A DNA stretch of 62,433 nucleotides, taken from Pirellulales bacterium (GTDB lineage Bacteria; Planctomycetota; Planctomycetia; Pirellulales; JADZDJ01). Position numbers and translations under genes: made by a program. Numbering within the stretch: the first letter of the stretch is position 1; each line of letters starts with the position of its first letter. Shown piece by piece: positions 18,032 to 29,681 of this stretch. The notes beneath the pieces were generated by a model. That model did no database searches and had not been told where the DNA came from. It saw nothing but the letters and a program-made list of their open reading frames with translations. The stretch is taken from assembly GCA_035656635.1 (NCBI GenBank), contig DASRSD010000098.1, forward strand, positions 1 through 62,433, written 5' to 3'.

Positions 18032-19156
18032 TTACACCTTCCCCGGATTTCTATACAGCACTTCCGCCAGCAGTTCTTTTGAACCCTTGAAGCTGCTGCG
18101 TTCAAAATGCCACTGGGCGTGCGTCGGCACAAATTCTTCCTTCAGCGGCCAAGGGTCCAGCGGATCATAACCCAGCGCGTCGGCCAGCTTGTTCGAATTG
18201 AGTGAAACGTTGCCGGCCCGCGGCGGAATGGGCCCGGCCATTTTGCGTGGGCAGCCCATCAGCAATTTGGGATCATACCCTCCCACGCGGTTGATGATTT
18301 GGGCAATGTTGTACAAACTCAGCCGCCGCGGTGCGCCGGCGTGGTACAGCCCGGTCAACTCACTGGCCAGCACTGCTTCGCACATTTCGTTCAAGCAATC
18401 GGTATAGGTCGGCGTGCGAATTTCGTCGAAGTACAGTGTGGCGGGCCGGTCTTTTTTGAAGCGCGATTGAATCCAATCGATCGCCCCGGCATGGCCATTG
18501 AAGCTGACGCCCATCGGCAGCGAAATGCGCAAAATGCACGCGGAGAACGGCTGGCTGTTGGCGGCTGGCGGCTGGCTGTCCAAACCATTCGCCAAATTGC
18601 CTTCCGCCTTCTGCCCGCCACCTTCTTCTTTCCGCCTGCCATCTGCCGCCTGCCGCCCGCTGTCTGCCGCTTTCAAAATCATTTCTTCCGCCGCCACCAT
18701 GGTTTTGCCGTACACGGTGACCGGATCGGTCCGATCGGTTTCTACATGCCCGCCGCAGCCGGCGCCGGAGAAGACCAAATCGATCGACAGATGCACAAAC
18801 CGCACTTGCCGCTGGACGCAAATTTCCAGCAGGCTTCGCACGCCGTCAACGTTGATCCGCCACGCCATGGCTGGATCGAGCTCACAACTTTTCAGCGCGC
18901 AATTTCCCGCGCAATTCAGCACCGCCGAAAATTGATACTGCTCAAACAGCCGCTCCAGCGTTGGCCGATCTTCAGCATTGCATTCTTCAATGCCCGACCC
19001 AGCGAGCCGCCAGTTATCGCGCTGCCGAATGCCGATCACCTGTCCCGGATAGCGCGCTTGCAAATACGGCAGCACATTGTACCCGGCCACGCCGGAAATG
19101 CCGGTCACCAACAGCGGCAGCGGCGGCTCAACAGCAAAAGTGGCTCGGCGAAGCAT
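18032..19156 (-). CDS. RmlD-like NAD(P)-dependent sugar-nucleotide reductase
   Basis: The 374-residue short-chain dehydrogenase has the Rossmann motif LLVTGISGVAGYNVLPYL, the NCAGNCALKSCELDP segment of the RmlD group, the catalytic YGKTMVAAEEM (Tyr-x-x-x-Lys) and a Ser in FVHLSIDLVFSG. RmlD enzymes reduce dTDP-4-dehydrorhamnose; related ones act on other nucleotide sugars or as the MAT2B-type regulator. No other dTDP-rhamnose genes are nearby, so the substrate is open. Between the catalytic helix and the next beta strand (CILRISLPMG) there is an insertion of about 45 residues rich in Gly, Arg, Gln and Ala, encoded by repetitive DNA. The normal family length is about 290-300, so the insertion and a C-terminal extension explain the excess. 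Confidence 0.85.
   Translation of the reverse strand: MLRRATFAVEPPLPLLVTGISGVAGYNVLPYLQARYPGQVIGIRQRDNWRLAGSGIEECNAEDRPTLERLFEQYQFSAVLNCAGNCALKSCELDPAMAWRINVDGVRSLLEICVQRQVRFVHLSIDLVFSGAGCGGHVETDRTDPVTVYGKTMVAAEEMILKAADSGRQAADGRRKEEGGGQKAEGNLANGLDSQPPAANSQPFSACILRISLPMGVSFNGHAGAIDWIQSRFKKDRPATLYFDEIRTPTYTDCLNEMCEAVLASELTGLYHAGAPRRLSLYNIAQIINRVGGYDPKLLMGCPRKMAGPIPPRAGNVSLNSNKLADALGYDPLDPWPLKEEFVPTHAQWHFERSSFKGSKELLAEVLYRNPGKV
18538..18675. repeat. Repetitive low-complexity insert inside the reductase gene
   Basis: The stretch is made of variants of CTGCCGCC, TTCCGCC and GGCTGGC words. In the gene's frame it encodes SGRQAADGRRKEEGGGQ and SQPPAANSQP-like sequence. It keeps the frame open and interrupts the conserved fold at a surface loop position. 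The flanking regions are ordinary coding DNA. Confidence 0.7.
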
Positions 19157-19375
19157 ATTGAAAATGGGCCGTTGACAAAAAATAGTAGCAATGAGTTTAG
19201 CCGCGACCCGCCAGGGGGAGCGCTTGCCTTAAATTAGGCGCCATGCTCACAACGAACATCGCGCCGAAAACACAAACCAAATGAACGATGCGGGGTAAGC
19301 CGCGGAATTTCGCATTCTAAAGATGACGAATAATCGCAACAACCCCGCCTTTTCCGCCGGTTTTCTCGCGATTCC

Positions 19376-19404
19376 TTGACGCTTCCCCGCACCGCTGATA
19401 CACT
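19376..19404 (+). promoter_or_regulatory. Candidate sigma-70 promoter for ppdK
   Basis: TTGACG (19376-19381) and TACACT (19399-19404) are separated by 17 bases. They lie about 155 bases before the ppdK ATG, inside a 406-base intergenic stretch (19157-19562) between the divergent reductase gene and ppdK. No other feature was seen in that stretch. Confidence 0.45.
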
Positions 19405-19562
19405 CGCCAGTTCGTTTATGCAATACTTTCGAGCACTTCCTGTTGCCTGCAAGCAGGCGCGCTAAGGCCCGGCCATCTGCGAAGTGCAACGCGTGTTAAA
19501 ATCGAAGTATCGACCCCGCTCGAATTCCGTCCCGCCAAAATAGAATCAAGGATTAAGCAATC

Positions 19563-22400
<2,838 letters not shown>

Positions 22401-22430
22401 TAAAAAGTAATAAAACTTCCCTTCGCCGCA

Positions 22431-22501
22431 TGCCGCTTTTCGGCACCCCTTGCGGCTTAGCTTGCCCCCTTGCGGCTTTTCGGCACGGCTTGCGGCTTAG
22501 C
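22431..22501. repeat. Two direct 31-bp repeats with hairpin-like core
   Basis: Copies at 22431-22461 and 22471-22501 match at 28 of 31 positions and have a 40-bp period. The shared core is CTTTTCGGCAC and the shared end is TTGCGGCTTAGC; the first copy has the inverted pair TGCCG/CGGCA around TTTT. They lie between the ppdK stop and the transposase-like remnant. Confidence 0.8.
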
Positions 22502-22505
22502 GTTT

Positions 22506-22646
22506 ATGCCCCCTTCCCAAAAACCAATCGTCATCGCCCACCATATTATGTGGACGGCATACGGCTGGTGGCTGCCAAACGATCCGCGGGGCTCGACCTC
22601 CACGCACAAAAGACGGCGTTTGAACAAAAATCGGCCGAATTCTTAG
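22506..22646 (+). pseudogene. 5' remnant of a transposase-like (Y1/RAYT-type) gene
   Basis: A 46-codon frame contains VIAHHIMWTAYGWWLPNDPR, closely like the N-terminal motif (WTTYGTWLPGDxRG) of IS200/RAYT-related proteins that are widespread in planctomycetes. After GSTS the similarity stops and the frame soon ends at TAG (22644-22646). The catalytic HUH motif and Tyr would lie downstream and are missing. It directly follows two palindrome-like repeats. Family assignment is from memory of the motif. Confidence 0.5.
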
Positions 22647-22748
22647 CAGTGTACGTGCAAAGATTTGACTTTTCGCCTATATTAAGGGGACGTAAAAAAG
22701 CATCTACGAGGGTATGCTTTTCTACGCCCTCGTGGAACGGGCGAAGCC

Positions 22749-25274
22749 ATGGTTTTTCGTCGGGCGATCTTACCACTTGCGACTGTGCTGCTGGCGGCAA
22801 TTGGTTGCGCATCGATTGTCGCGCAAGCGTGGGCCGATCCGCCGTCAGGCACGAATGAGCGGCTGGTGTTCGCCGACAATTTTAACGGCACCACTCTTGA
22901 TACTTCCAAGTGGCTGAACTCCAGTTCCAGTGACAATTGGGCCATGCCTGCCAGCGCCGCCACCGCCAACTCCAGCCAAGTCAAAGTGGCTAATGGAATG
23001 GCCACGATCACCGCGCAGCGCACGAGTTCGACCGCGTTTACCTCCGGCGACATCACCACGTATCAAAAATACAATTTCTCCGGCGGTTATTTCGAAGCTC
23101 GTATTCAGTTGCCCAGCACCGTCGGTTCCTGGCCCGCGTTTTGGGGATTGTACACCGGTTGGCCTCCCGAAGCCGACATCATGGAGTACCCCGACACCAC
23201 CAATGGCGGCACCACCGGACTTTCGAGCAGCCAGTACAACACCAACTACCACTACACCAACTCCAGCGGCGGCGACTCAGCCGGGGCCGGCGCGGTAAAT
23301 CCCGGCGCCGGAAACTTGGAAGGCACCTGGCACACCTTCGGCATGCAATGGAATGCTGGCGCCAGCGTGGCCTTTTACTTCGACGGCCACCAGGTTAGCT
23401 CGTACACTGGCTCGACGGTCGCGCAGATGGCCAACATGTACATGCTTCTCGATTATGCCGTCGGCGGCTGGCCGGGCACGCCAAGTACGACACAATGGGC
23501 CATCGGACACACCGATCAAATGAACATCGATTGGGTCCGCGTGTGGCAAACCAATCCTAACAGCGATGCGCCGACAAGCTGGAATGTAAGCGGTAATGGT
23601 AATTTCGGCACGTCCGGCAACTGGACTGGCGGTGTGCCCAACTACGGCAATGAGGTGGCCACTTTCGGCCGGGTGGGCACTGCTTCTTCCGCCTTCATTA
23701 CGATGAACAACTCTTGGCAATTGTTCGGCGGCATTACCTTCGATGGCCTTACCACCGGCACAAATGCCGGCACGACGGCCTACACCGTGGGCTCCGCAGG
23801 TTCGACCAACCAAATTCAATTGGCTTCCACCGGCAACGCTGTTGTTCAAGCCACGGCCGCTAGCACGGCCAACCAAACCATCAACGCGCCCCTCGATCTG
23901 AACAACAATGTCTTCTTTAGTAATTTCATGACCGGCGCCCAAACGCTCAGCTTAGGCGGCACCATCGCCGGCCCGGGCAGCCTGATCGTGGGAACCACCA
24001 ACGGCACGAATGCCCCCGGCACGGTCATCGTGAGCGGAAATAATTCCTACACGGGGGGCACGGTCGTCGGCAGCAACCAGGAAGGCGCTATTCTGGAAGC
24101 AACTTCCAATACCGCACTGAGCACGGGCACAGTAATCATCGGCACCGCCGGCAACGGAACCACTGCCAGGCTCGAAGTCGCCGGCAGCCACACGCTGGCC
24201 AACAACATCGACTTTCGTGGCCGGAACACCAATTCCGTCGGCATCGAAAGCCTCAGTGGCAATAATGTCTTCAGCGGCACTATCAGTGCCGGCGCCGGCG
24301 GCAGCACGTATCAAATTCAGGTCGACTCGGGCAGCAACTTAACGCTGAGCGGGGCAGCCGCCGGGGCAACTACCGCGGGGGTCGCGCTGGAAGCGAGCTC
24401 CACTACTTCCACCCGCACTTTCACGCTGCAAGGCGCCGGCACGGGCTCAATTAACGGCGCAATTGCCAACGGCAACGCCACCGTGACCGTGGCCATTGCC
24501 AAAAGCGATGCCGGAACCTGGATTCTTAACCACAGCAACAGCTACACCGGCCCCACCACCGTCAACCTCGGCACGCTTTCGTTGGGAGTTGCCAATGCCA
24601 TTAGCAGCTCTTCGCAAATTGTGCTGAACGGTGGAATCCTGGCGACCGGCAGTCGAAATCAGAGCTTTACCACGCTGGTGTTGGGCGGGAACTCCATTCT
24701 CGATTTGGGCAATACCCTGCAGGCAAACAATGTCACGTTTGCAGATTCGCACACCACAGCCTGGTCTGGCGCCTTGACGGTGCGGAACTGGAACTTTGGC
24801 GCCGATCACCTATCCTTCGGCGCCGGCGGACTCAGTTCAACACAGCTAGGCGACATCCAGTTTTCCGATTTTCCCGTGGGCGCTTCGCTGATTACTGCGA
24901 CGACTGCCGGAGCAGCCCGGGCAATTGGCGAAGTTACGCCCCTCGTCGGCGACGTGAATGGCGATGGCCACGTCGATGTTTCCGACGTCATGGCATTGGC
25001 ACAAGCCCTGACCGATGTTGCCACCTATCAGCAAAATCGCATGAGCGGCTCCGGCGGCATCACTGCCTCGCCAACGGGAACTTTCACGGCCAGCGATGTC
25101 CAGTTTGCGCTCGATATCAACGGCGACGGCGCGGATAACAACATGGACTTGCAGTCGCTGCTGAACTATTTAATTGCCGGCAACGGCAGCACCGCGGCGG
25201 TGCCCGAGCCAAGCAGCGTGGCCCTGCTCACCCTGGGCGCATTGGGATTCATCTGGACAAAGCGCCGGCGGTAA
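22749..25274 (+). CDS. Exported GH16 glycosidase with autotransporter-type repeats, dockerin and PEP-CTERM
   Basis: The 841-residue protein starts with a signal peptide (ending about AQAWA, residue 29). A glycoside hydrolase 16 domain follows to about residue 270, with the catalytic motif E141-A-D143-I-M-E146 and FSGGYFEARIQLPS. The family hydrolyses beta-1,3/1,4-glucans, laminarin, agarose or carrageenan; the substrate is open. The middle part (about 275-720) carries PEP-CTERM/autotransporter-associated beta-strand repeats (GNNSYTGGTVVGS, HSNSYTGPTTVNLGTLSLG). A dockerin-like pair of calcium loops (GDVNGDGHVDVSDV and LDINGDGADNNMDL) precedes a PEP-CTERM signal (VPEPSSVALLTLGALGF plus KRRR). 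The stop is 3 bases from that of the convergent neighbour. The protein is probably exported and anchored or released by an exosortase encoded elsewhere. Confidence 0.93.
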   Translation: MVFRRAILPLATVLLAAIGCASIVAQAWADPPSGTNERLVFADNFNGTTLDTSKWLNSSSSDNWAMPASAATANSSQVKVANGMATITAQRTSSTAFTSGDITTYQKYNFSGGYFEARIQLPSTVGSWPAFWGLYTGWPPEADIMEYPDTTNGGTTGLSSSQYNTNYHYTNSSGGDSAGAGAVNPGAGNLEGTWHTFGMQWNAGASVAFYFDGHQVSSYTGSTVAQMANMYMLLDYAVGGWPGTPSTTQWAIGHTDQMNIDWVRVWQTNPNSDAPTSWNVSGNGNFGTSGNWTGGVPNYGNEVATFGRVGTASSAFITMNNSWQLFGGITFDGLTTGTNAGTTAYTVGSAGSTNQIQLASTGNAVVQATAASTANQTINAPLDLNNNVFFSNFMTGAQTLSLGGTIAGPGSLIVGTTNGTNAPGTVIVSGNNSYTGGTVVGSNQEGAILEATSNTALSTGTVIIGTAGNGTTARLEVAGSHTLANNIDFRGRNTNSVGIESLSGNNVFSGTISAGAGGSTYQIQVDSGSNLTLSGAAAGATTAGVALEASSTTSTRTFTLQGAGTGSINGAIANGNATVTVAIAKSDAGTWILNHSNSYTGPTTVNLGTLSLGVANAISSSSQIVLNGGILATGSRNQSFTTLVLGGNSILDLGNTLQANNVTFADSHTTAWSGALTVRNWNFGADHLSFGAGGLSSTQLGDIQFSDFPVGASLITATTAGAARAIGEVTPLVGDVNGDGHVDVSDVMALAQALTDVATYQQNRMSGSGGITASPTGTFTASDVQFALDINGDGADNNMDLQSLLNYLIAGNGSTAAVPEPSSVALLTLGALGFIWTKRRR

Positions 25275-25277
25275 GCA

Positions 25278-28187
25278 TCACTTCGAATGGTTGGGGCTGC
25301 GGTTCAATTCCAACCGCCCGCGCAGGCCGTGCTCCTCAAACGTCAGGCCGAAGTTCGCGCTTTGAAATTGGGCCAACGCGGCGCTCATGCTGGGCCTCTG
25401 CTTGGATTGCCCGGGATGCCCATACACCGTCGATTCCATGGTTTTCCACTCGTCGTTCCACACGTATTGTCCGCCGCCGGGGCAAATCAGCTGCGTGTGC
25501 CACAGCCGCTGGTGAACTTTCACCGGGTCTTCGCTAGGGAACAGCCGCTTCCATTCGTTCAAAATGGGAATGTTGCCCCAGGCCCGCATTTGCAGGGCCG
25601 AGTCGGTCAAGGAATCGAAGTCGAGCAACACGCCCACGCCGGAGTTATTCAAAACTTCAAACATCTTTCGGTCTACGTGAAAGCAAACGTTTTCGCCCAG
25701 CCATGGTAAATCGGCCAGGCTTGGATCTGCCGCTTTAGCATCCGGCGTTTTAGCATCTACTGCTTTCGTGCCGCCGCCTTTGTCATTGCTGCTTTTGGTC
25801 CCGGCCGCCTCGCGCGCCGCTTGGCGATCCAGCGCCTGCTTGAGCACCTCTTCGTTCAAACTCACAATCAAGCTGTCGCCGGTCGGCGCATAATACAGTG
25901 CAACATTAGCCGCTTCACCCAGGCTGTGGCGTCCCCGCTCCGTGGCTTTTACGCGCACATAGGGTTGATCTTTGTACGTCAGCGATTCCCACTGCGTCAT
26001 TCCCGGCGCCGTTTGCTCTATCACGGCTCGCACCCCCGTCAAAAATCCAGCCAGCTTGAGCGGGCTGGAAACTTCGGCTTGCAAGGCAATGGGCAACTGC
26101 GACCAACCACCATCGTCGAAAAAATTTTGCCGCTCCTCCGGCTGCATGTCGTGGAGTTTTTTCCAGACCGGGCTGTCATCCACGTACATTGCAACCGACG
26201 AGCCCAGCCAGCCCAGCAAATCGATGTGCGCTTGCGGCGAAAGTGCCGAGGCCATGTTGCTCCAGCCGCGCATCTGCTCCGATTTCGTGTTCAAGGCCAC
26301 AATCAAATGGGCCAAATCGGCATGCCGATCGCCGGCGTCAGGTTGAATTTTCGTCCCGCGCGAAATGTTGACAAAATCGCGATATTCGCTGCCAAACACG
26401 AGCGGCATCACCGTTAAATCGCCGGACAGCTTGCTGTCGGCCACGCCGATGCGCAGGGCAATCGGATCGAATTTCCACCGCCAATTGTTTTCGTAGCCTT
26501 GGCGCCATTGGTTGTAGCCGTCGGCTTCGCTGCGGCTGATTTTATCGACCGGCATTTCCACAATCGGCGTCATCCAGGCCAGCGTGCCATATATGGAAGA
26601 GTTGATCCCGGCACCGCTCAGCGTCAAATCGCCCACATCCGCCGGGGCAAAGTCTGGATGGATTTTGCTGGGCTGCGCGTTTTGGCTTTCCAATTCCGCT
26701 GCGTGTGTGGCGGTCAATTCGGCCAATAACGAGGCCACATAAATTCGCCGGGCCGAAGCAATGCGCCATTGCGGACTGCACCAGCGGCGAATCGTTGGAT
26801 CGCTGATGAACAAAAACGCGGTCTCGTCTTTGTCCCCCAGTGGGTAGCGCGTGCGGAAAAATTTGTACTCGTCGAGCGAGGAAATTGATTCCGATTTTTG
26901 TCCAACCTGTGCCAGCCGCTCCAACTGCTTCGGCGAGTTCGTCACTACCACGGCTCCGTTCAAGGCCGCAATGTACGAGCAAATCGCGCGGTCCGGCGAG
27001 CGAAAGAATTTGTAATTTACTCCGCTCATTTCGCCACTTTCCGGTAGAACCCCTGCGTGCTGGCCAGCATACGAGCCAATTTGCACTGCCAATGCGGTGG
27101 CCAGCGCATCGGGATGATCGGTTTCCAACAGAACTGCCACGTCGGTGCCGGTGGGAAAATACGGATCGGACCCCGTCAGCGCCACGCTCTTAACCGTCGC
27201 TTGACCAACCATGCGGCCCACGTCGCTCAGCGATAATCCCAACTGCTGCTCGTAGCGCTGCCGAATGCCGGCATCTTCGCTGTGCGGCCGGGCCATTTTC
27301 CACAAGAGCGTATCGTCGGCTGACGACTCATCAGCAAACTTCGTCGCCGCGGCAAACGACGGGAAAAATAGCACGTGCTGATCGGCCGGAATCAACTTCG
27401 CCAGCGGGTCGAGTTTCGGACTGGCATCTTTCAGCAGCGGCTTCCAATCGATTTTGTCGACCGTAATGCCCGTCAGCGTGCCGATGTCGATCGACCGATC
27501 TCCCACGTCGGGCGAGCTTTGCAACTGCCGATCTAATTGCAGGTTCTCGCTGATTGCCTGGCCGCCGGAAAACAAATCGTAAGCATCGGTCGGATCAGGC
27601 GGCACTACCCAACCGCTGGGAATGGCCGTGCCGTTGCCATGCCGCTGCGGATCGAGTTCCTCCAACTTTTGATCGGCAGTCTGAACTTGATGGCGAAACC
27701 ATGCGCCTCCCGGAAATCGCTGTTGCCCCAGTTCCACATAGTGATGTGCTTTAGCGAGGTAAAATCCTTCTTCAGCTAATTTTTTTGCTGCCGTGGCCGG
27801 CACGTCAAACTTCACCAAATTCATTCCGCTCATGTCGTCCGTGGGCAAACCCATGCGGCCGGCAACGTCGCGCTTCTCCGGCGCACGAATGAACAAATGG
27901 CCTTGCGAAAAATCGTTTTGCAAAGTTTGAAAGTTCCAAAACGATTGGTCAGGCACATCCAGGTATGCCTCCCCTTCGCCGTCGAGCGTGACGTCAGGAA
28001 CCATGGCATTCCAGCCCGCCTGAAAATGAAACTTTCTATTCGGCTTGGGCAATTCCCCCGACGTAATTTTCAAATCCGCCAGCGGAATATCAAAAAACGC
28101 ATCTTCGGCCGCCGCGCTGCGGACTAACAGAATTGCCACGGCCCACGCCGCCAGTGCCGCACCAAAAACATGTCTGGAAATACGCAT
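25278..28187 (-). CDS. Large exported protein of unknown function
   Basis: The 969-residue protein has a signal peptide (VFGAALAAWAVAILLVRSAAA, cleavage near residue 27) and no further membrane segment. I recognise no domain. Sequence features include repeated folded segments with 'LGLSLSDVGRMVGQ', 'DVAVLLETDHPDALATAL', 'AVVVTNSPKQLERLAQVG' and 'LIVSLNEEVLKQALDRQAA', which look like the repeated 'ALLVSN..AALE' elements of planctomycete DUF3352-like proteins, where a lipid- or ligand-binding fold recurs. A Lys/Asp/Ala-rich linker lies around residue 820. GAGGAA lies 8 bases before the ATG. It is monocistronic, convergent with the GH16 gene. Confidence 0.75.
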   Translation of the reverse strand: MRISRHVFGAALAAWAVAILLVRSAAAEDAFFDIPLADLKITSGELPKPNRKFHFQAGWNAMVPDVTLDGEGEAYLDVPDQSFWNFQTLQNDFSQGHLFIRAPEKRDVAGRMGLPTDDMSGMNLVKFDVPATAAKKLAEEGFYLAKAHHYVELGQQRFPGGAWFRHQVQTADQKLEELDPQRHGNGTAIPSGWVVPPDPTDAYDLFSGGQAISENLQLDRQLQSSPDVGDRSIDIGTLTGITVDKIDWKPLLKDASPKLDPLAKLIPADQHVLFFPSFAAATKFADESSADDTLLWKMARPHSEDAGIRQRYEQQLGLSLSDVGRMVGQATVKSVALTGSDPYFPTGTDVAVLLETDHPDALATALAVQIGSYAGQHAGVLPESGEMSGVNYKFFRSPDRAICSYIAALNGAVVVTNSPKQLERLAQVGQKSESISSLDEYKFFRTRYPLGDKDETAFLFISDPTIRRWCSPQWRIASARRIYVASLLAELTATHAAELESQNAQPSKIHPDFAPADVGDLTLSGAGINSSIYGTLAWMTPIVEMPVDKISRSEADGYNQWRQGYENNWRWKFDPIALRIGVADSKLSGDLTVMPLVFGSEYRDFVNISRGTKIQPDAGDRHADLAHLIVALNTKSEQMRGWSNMASALSPQAHIDLLGWLGSSVAMYVDDSPVWKKLHDMQPEERQNFFDDGGWSQLPIALQAEVSSPLKLAGFLTGVRAVIEQTAPGMTQWESLTYKDQPYVRVKATERGRHSLGEAANVALYYAPTGDSLIVSLNEEVLKQALDRQAAREAAGTKSSNDKGGGTKAVDAKTPDAKAADPSLADLPWLGENVCFHVDRKMFEVLNNSGVGVLLDFDSLTDSALQMRAWGNIPILNEWKRLFPSEDPVKVHQRLWHTQLICPGGGQYVWNDEWKTMESTVYGHPGQSKQRPSMSAALAQFQSANFGLTFEEHGLRGRLELNRSPNHSK

Positions 28188-28500
28188 TCGCCTGTTTCCT
28201 CACATTCAAAATGATTGACCGGCTCCCACCGTACCGTTCCCCACATCCTCTAGCCAAAATACCCCCGACGGCCACTGGCGGTTTCAAACAATCAATTACT
28301 GAAGTGCCAGCACTATAATGCCGACGGCCCATGCGGCCTAGCACAGAAAGACTTTTTAGTGCGCGCATGTTTCAATTCACGCTGGCGCGAATGTTGGGAA
28401 GCACAGCCTTAGCGGCCGCTCACCCCATCACCTCCTCACCTCATCAACTGCGCACACCTAACTTCATCCGTCATTCGGATTTCGTCATTCGACGTGGACC
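28188..28500. other. Intergenic region with word-like direct repeats
   Basis: This stretch contains the promoter side of the large exported gene. At its right end are short repeated words: CCTCACCTCATC-type words near 28424-28446 and CGTCATTCG twice (28469-28477, 28483-28491) separated by GATTT. No gene was recognised. Confidence 0.45.
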
Positions 28501-28668
28501 CTAACTGTGCCCGCTCCCTCCTTGGGCCCGCAGCTGCGACGTTTCCTGTTGGCTGATGTGCAATTTACGTCCCCGTTTGCGGGCATCATCGTCTGGCCGT
28601 TTTTCTTTGCCGTGATGGTCTTGCGATTTAGGCTTTCGATCTTGCATCTTTTGTGCTTGCATTCTCAT
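28501..28668 (-). CDS. Possible small basic protein
   Basis: A 55-codon frame with GAGG 7 bases before its ATG encodes a strongly charged product (KMQDRKPKSQDHHGKEKRPD, then DDDARKRGRKLHISQQE). It has no membrane segment and no recognised family; the composition suggests a disordered or nucleic-acid-binding peptide. Support is the ribosome site and the coherent charged composition only. Confidence 0.4.
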   Translation of the reverse strand: MRMQAQKMQDRKPKSQDHHGKEKRPDDDARKRGRKLHISQQETSQLRAQGGSGHS

Positions 28669-29009
28669 GGTAAAACCTCGTCTTCGGCTGATGTTTAGAG
28701 TTCGCCCCGCCAGTCACGGGTGCATGTTTCATGCCGCCAATGAGAGTTTTGGCCACTTTGAACATCAGGAGAGTTTGGGTCCCCTTGGCATTGCTTTGGG
28801 TGCCCGTGGCATAGCGCACGGGTGCAACTGCTGGCCGGGCACCCCATGCGACAATCTTGGCACGTAGAAACGCCTCCATGGAGAAGCGATCTTCGAGATC
28901 ACCCCTCGCAATTGTTCGCTGAAGGGAAGTACCGAGTGGCCCACTTTGGCCCTTACACCCGTTCCGCAGAGTGGGACAATGCGGGGGGGGACAAGTGGAG
29001 GGTGCATTT
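28669..29009. other. Intergenic region without recognised gene
   Basis: About 340 bases upstream of the secreted-protein gene. It holds GGGTGC/GGCAC-rich words (around 28718-28850) similar in style to the palindromic elements at 30221-30345, and the GGAGG ribosome site at its end. No coding signal was seen. Confidence 0.4.
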
Positions 29010-29678
29010 ATGTGTTTCAGAACGCTGTGCATTGCGTTTCTTGCGTGCATATCTTTAGCGGCATTTGGTGATCCGCCAAATCAGTCGAGTACGGTGACCA
29101 TCCCGCTCAAAGATATTTGGGCGTCGAATATGCCGGGCACAATCGACGTTCGTGATTTGGAGCCGGAAGCCTATGGCAGCGATGCAAAAAAATTGCCGCT
29201 CGAACAATATCAACAGGCGTATAAATCATCAAAGATAACACAAATCATTATCAGTTTGGAAAAACAGCCTTATGACCAAGTTGCTTCGGATGGTTTCGCA
29301 GTAGAGGGAACGGGCAAGACCGCACTAAATGCCGCTTGTGACGTGATAGTAGAACACAAAAAGCCACAAAAAATACTTGTGGGTCAAGATGTATCCATTG
29401 TGTTCTTCTCTCGTGAATTTAATTATTACATTCACATTACGGAAGTTACACAACAGCAAAACACGTTTCATATTCAATATCAATTTGTTCCACACGATAC
29501 CAAAGATACCACCGTGCATTTTGCTTTGATTCCTGTCGGTAAGCTGTCAGGTGGTGTTTATTCTGTCGAAATTGAGCCGACACAGCATTTGGAGCAAAAA
29601 CTCAGAGATTGGGAAAAGCGGATCGTGTGCAAGTCTTTCTCTTTCACCGTGGCGAACGATACGAAGAAAAAGGAGTAA
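29010..29678 (+). CDS. Secreted protein of unknown function, coupled to a truncated subtilase
   Basis: The 222-residue product starts with a signal peptide (MCFRTLCIAFLACISLAAFG). I place the start at 29010 because GGAGGG sits about 8 bases upstream; an in-frame ATG 13 codons earlier has no such site. The mature protein is mixed alpha/beta with no recognised domain (SKITQIIISLEKQPYDQVAS, FHIQYQFVPHDTKDTTVHFA) and ends in KKKE. Its stop lies 3 bases before the ATG of a truncated subtilase gene, the same spacing and a nearly identical junction as between the WD40 gene and the full-length subtilase on the other strand. The base composition is more AT-rich than that of the neighbouring core genes. 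Confidence 0.7.
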   Translation: MCFRTLCIAFLACISLAAFGDPPNQSSTVTIPLKDIWASNMPGTIDVRDLEPEAYGSDAKKLPLEQYQQAYKSSKITQIIISLEKQPYDQVASDGFAVEGTGKTALNAACDVIVEHKKPQKILVGQDVSIVFFSREFNYYIHITEVTQQQNTFHIQYQFVPHDTKDTTVHFALIPVGKLSGGVYSVEIEPTQHLEQKLRDWEKRIVCKSFSFTVANDTKKKE

Positions 29679-29681
29679 ACC

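Noticed and set aside
22431-22501. Possible CRISPR array
   Set aside because: Only two repeat copies with a 9-base gap, and no cas genes; the repeat fits a REP-like element better.
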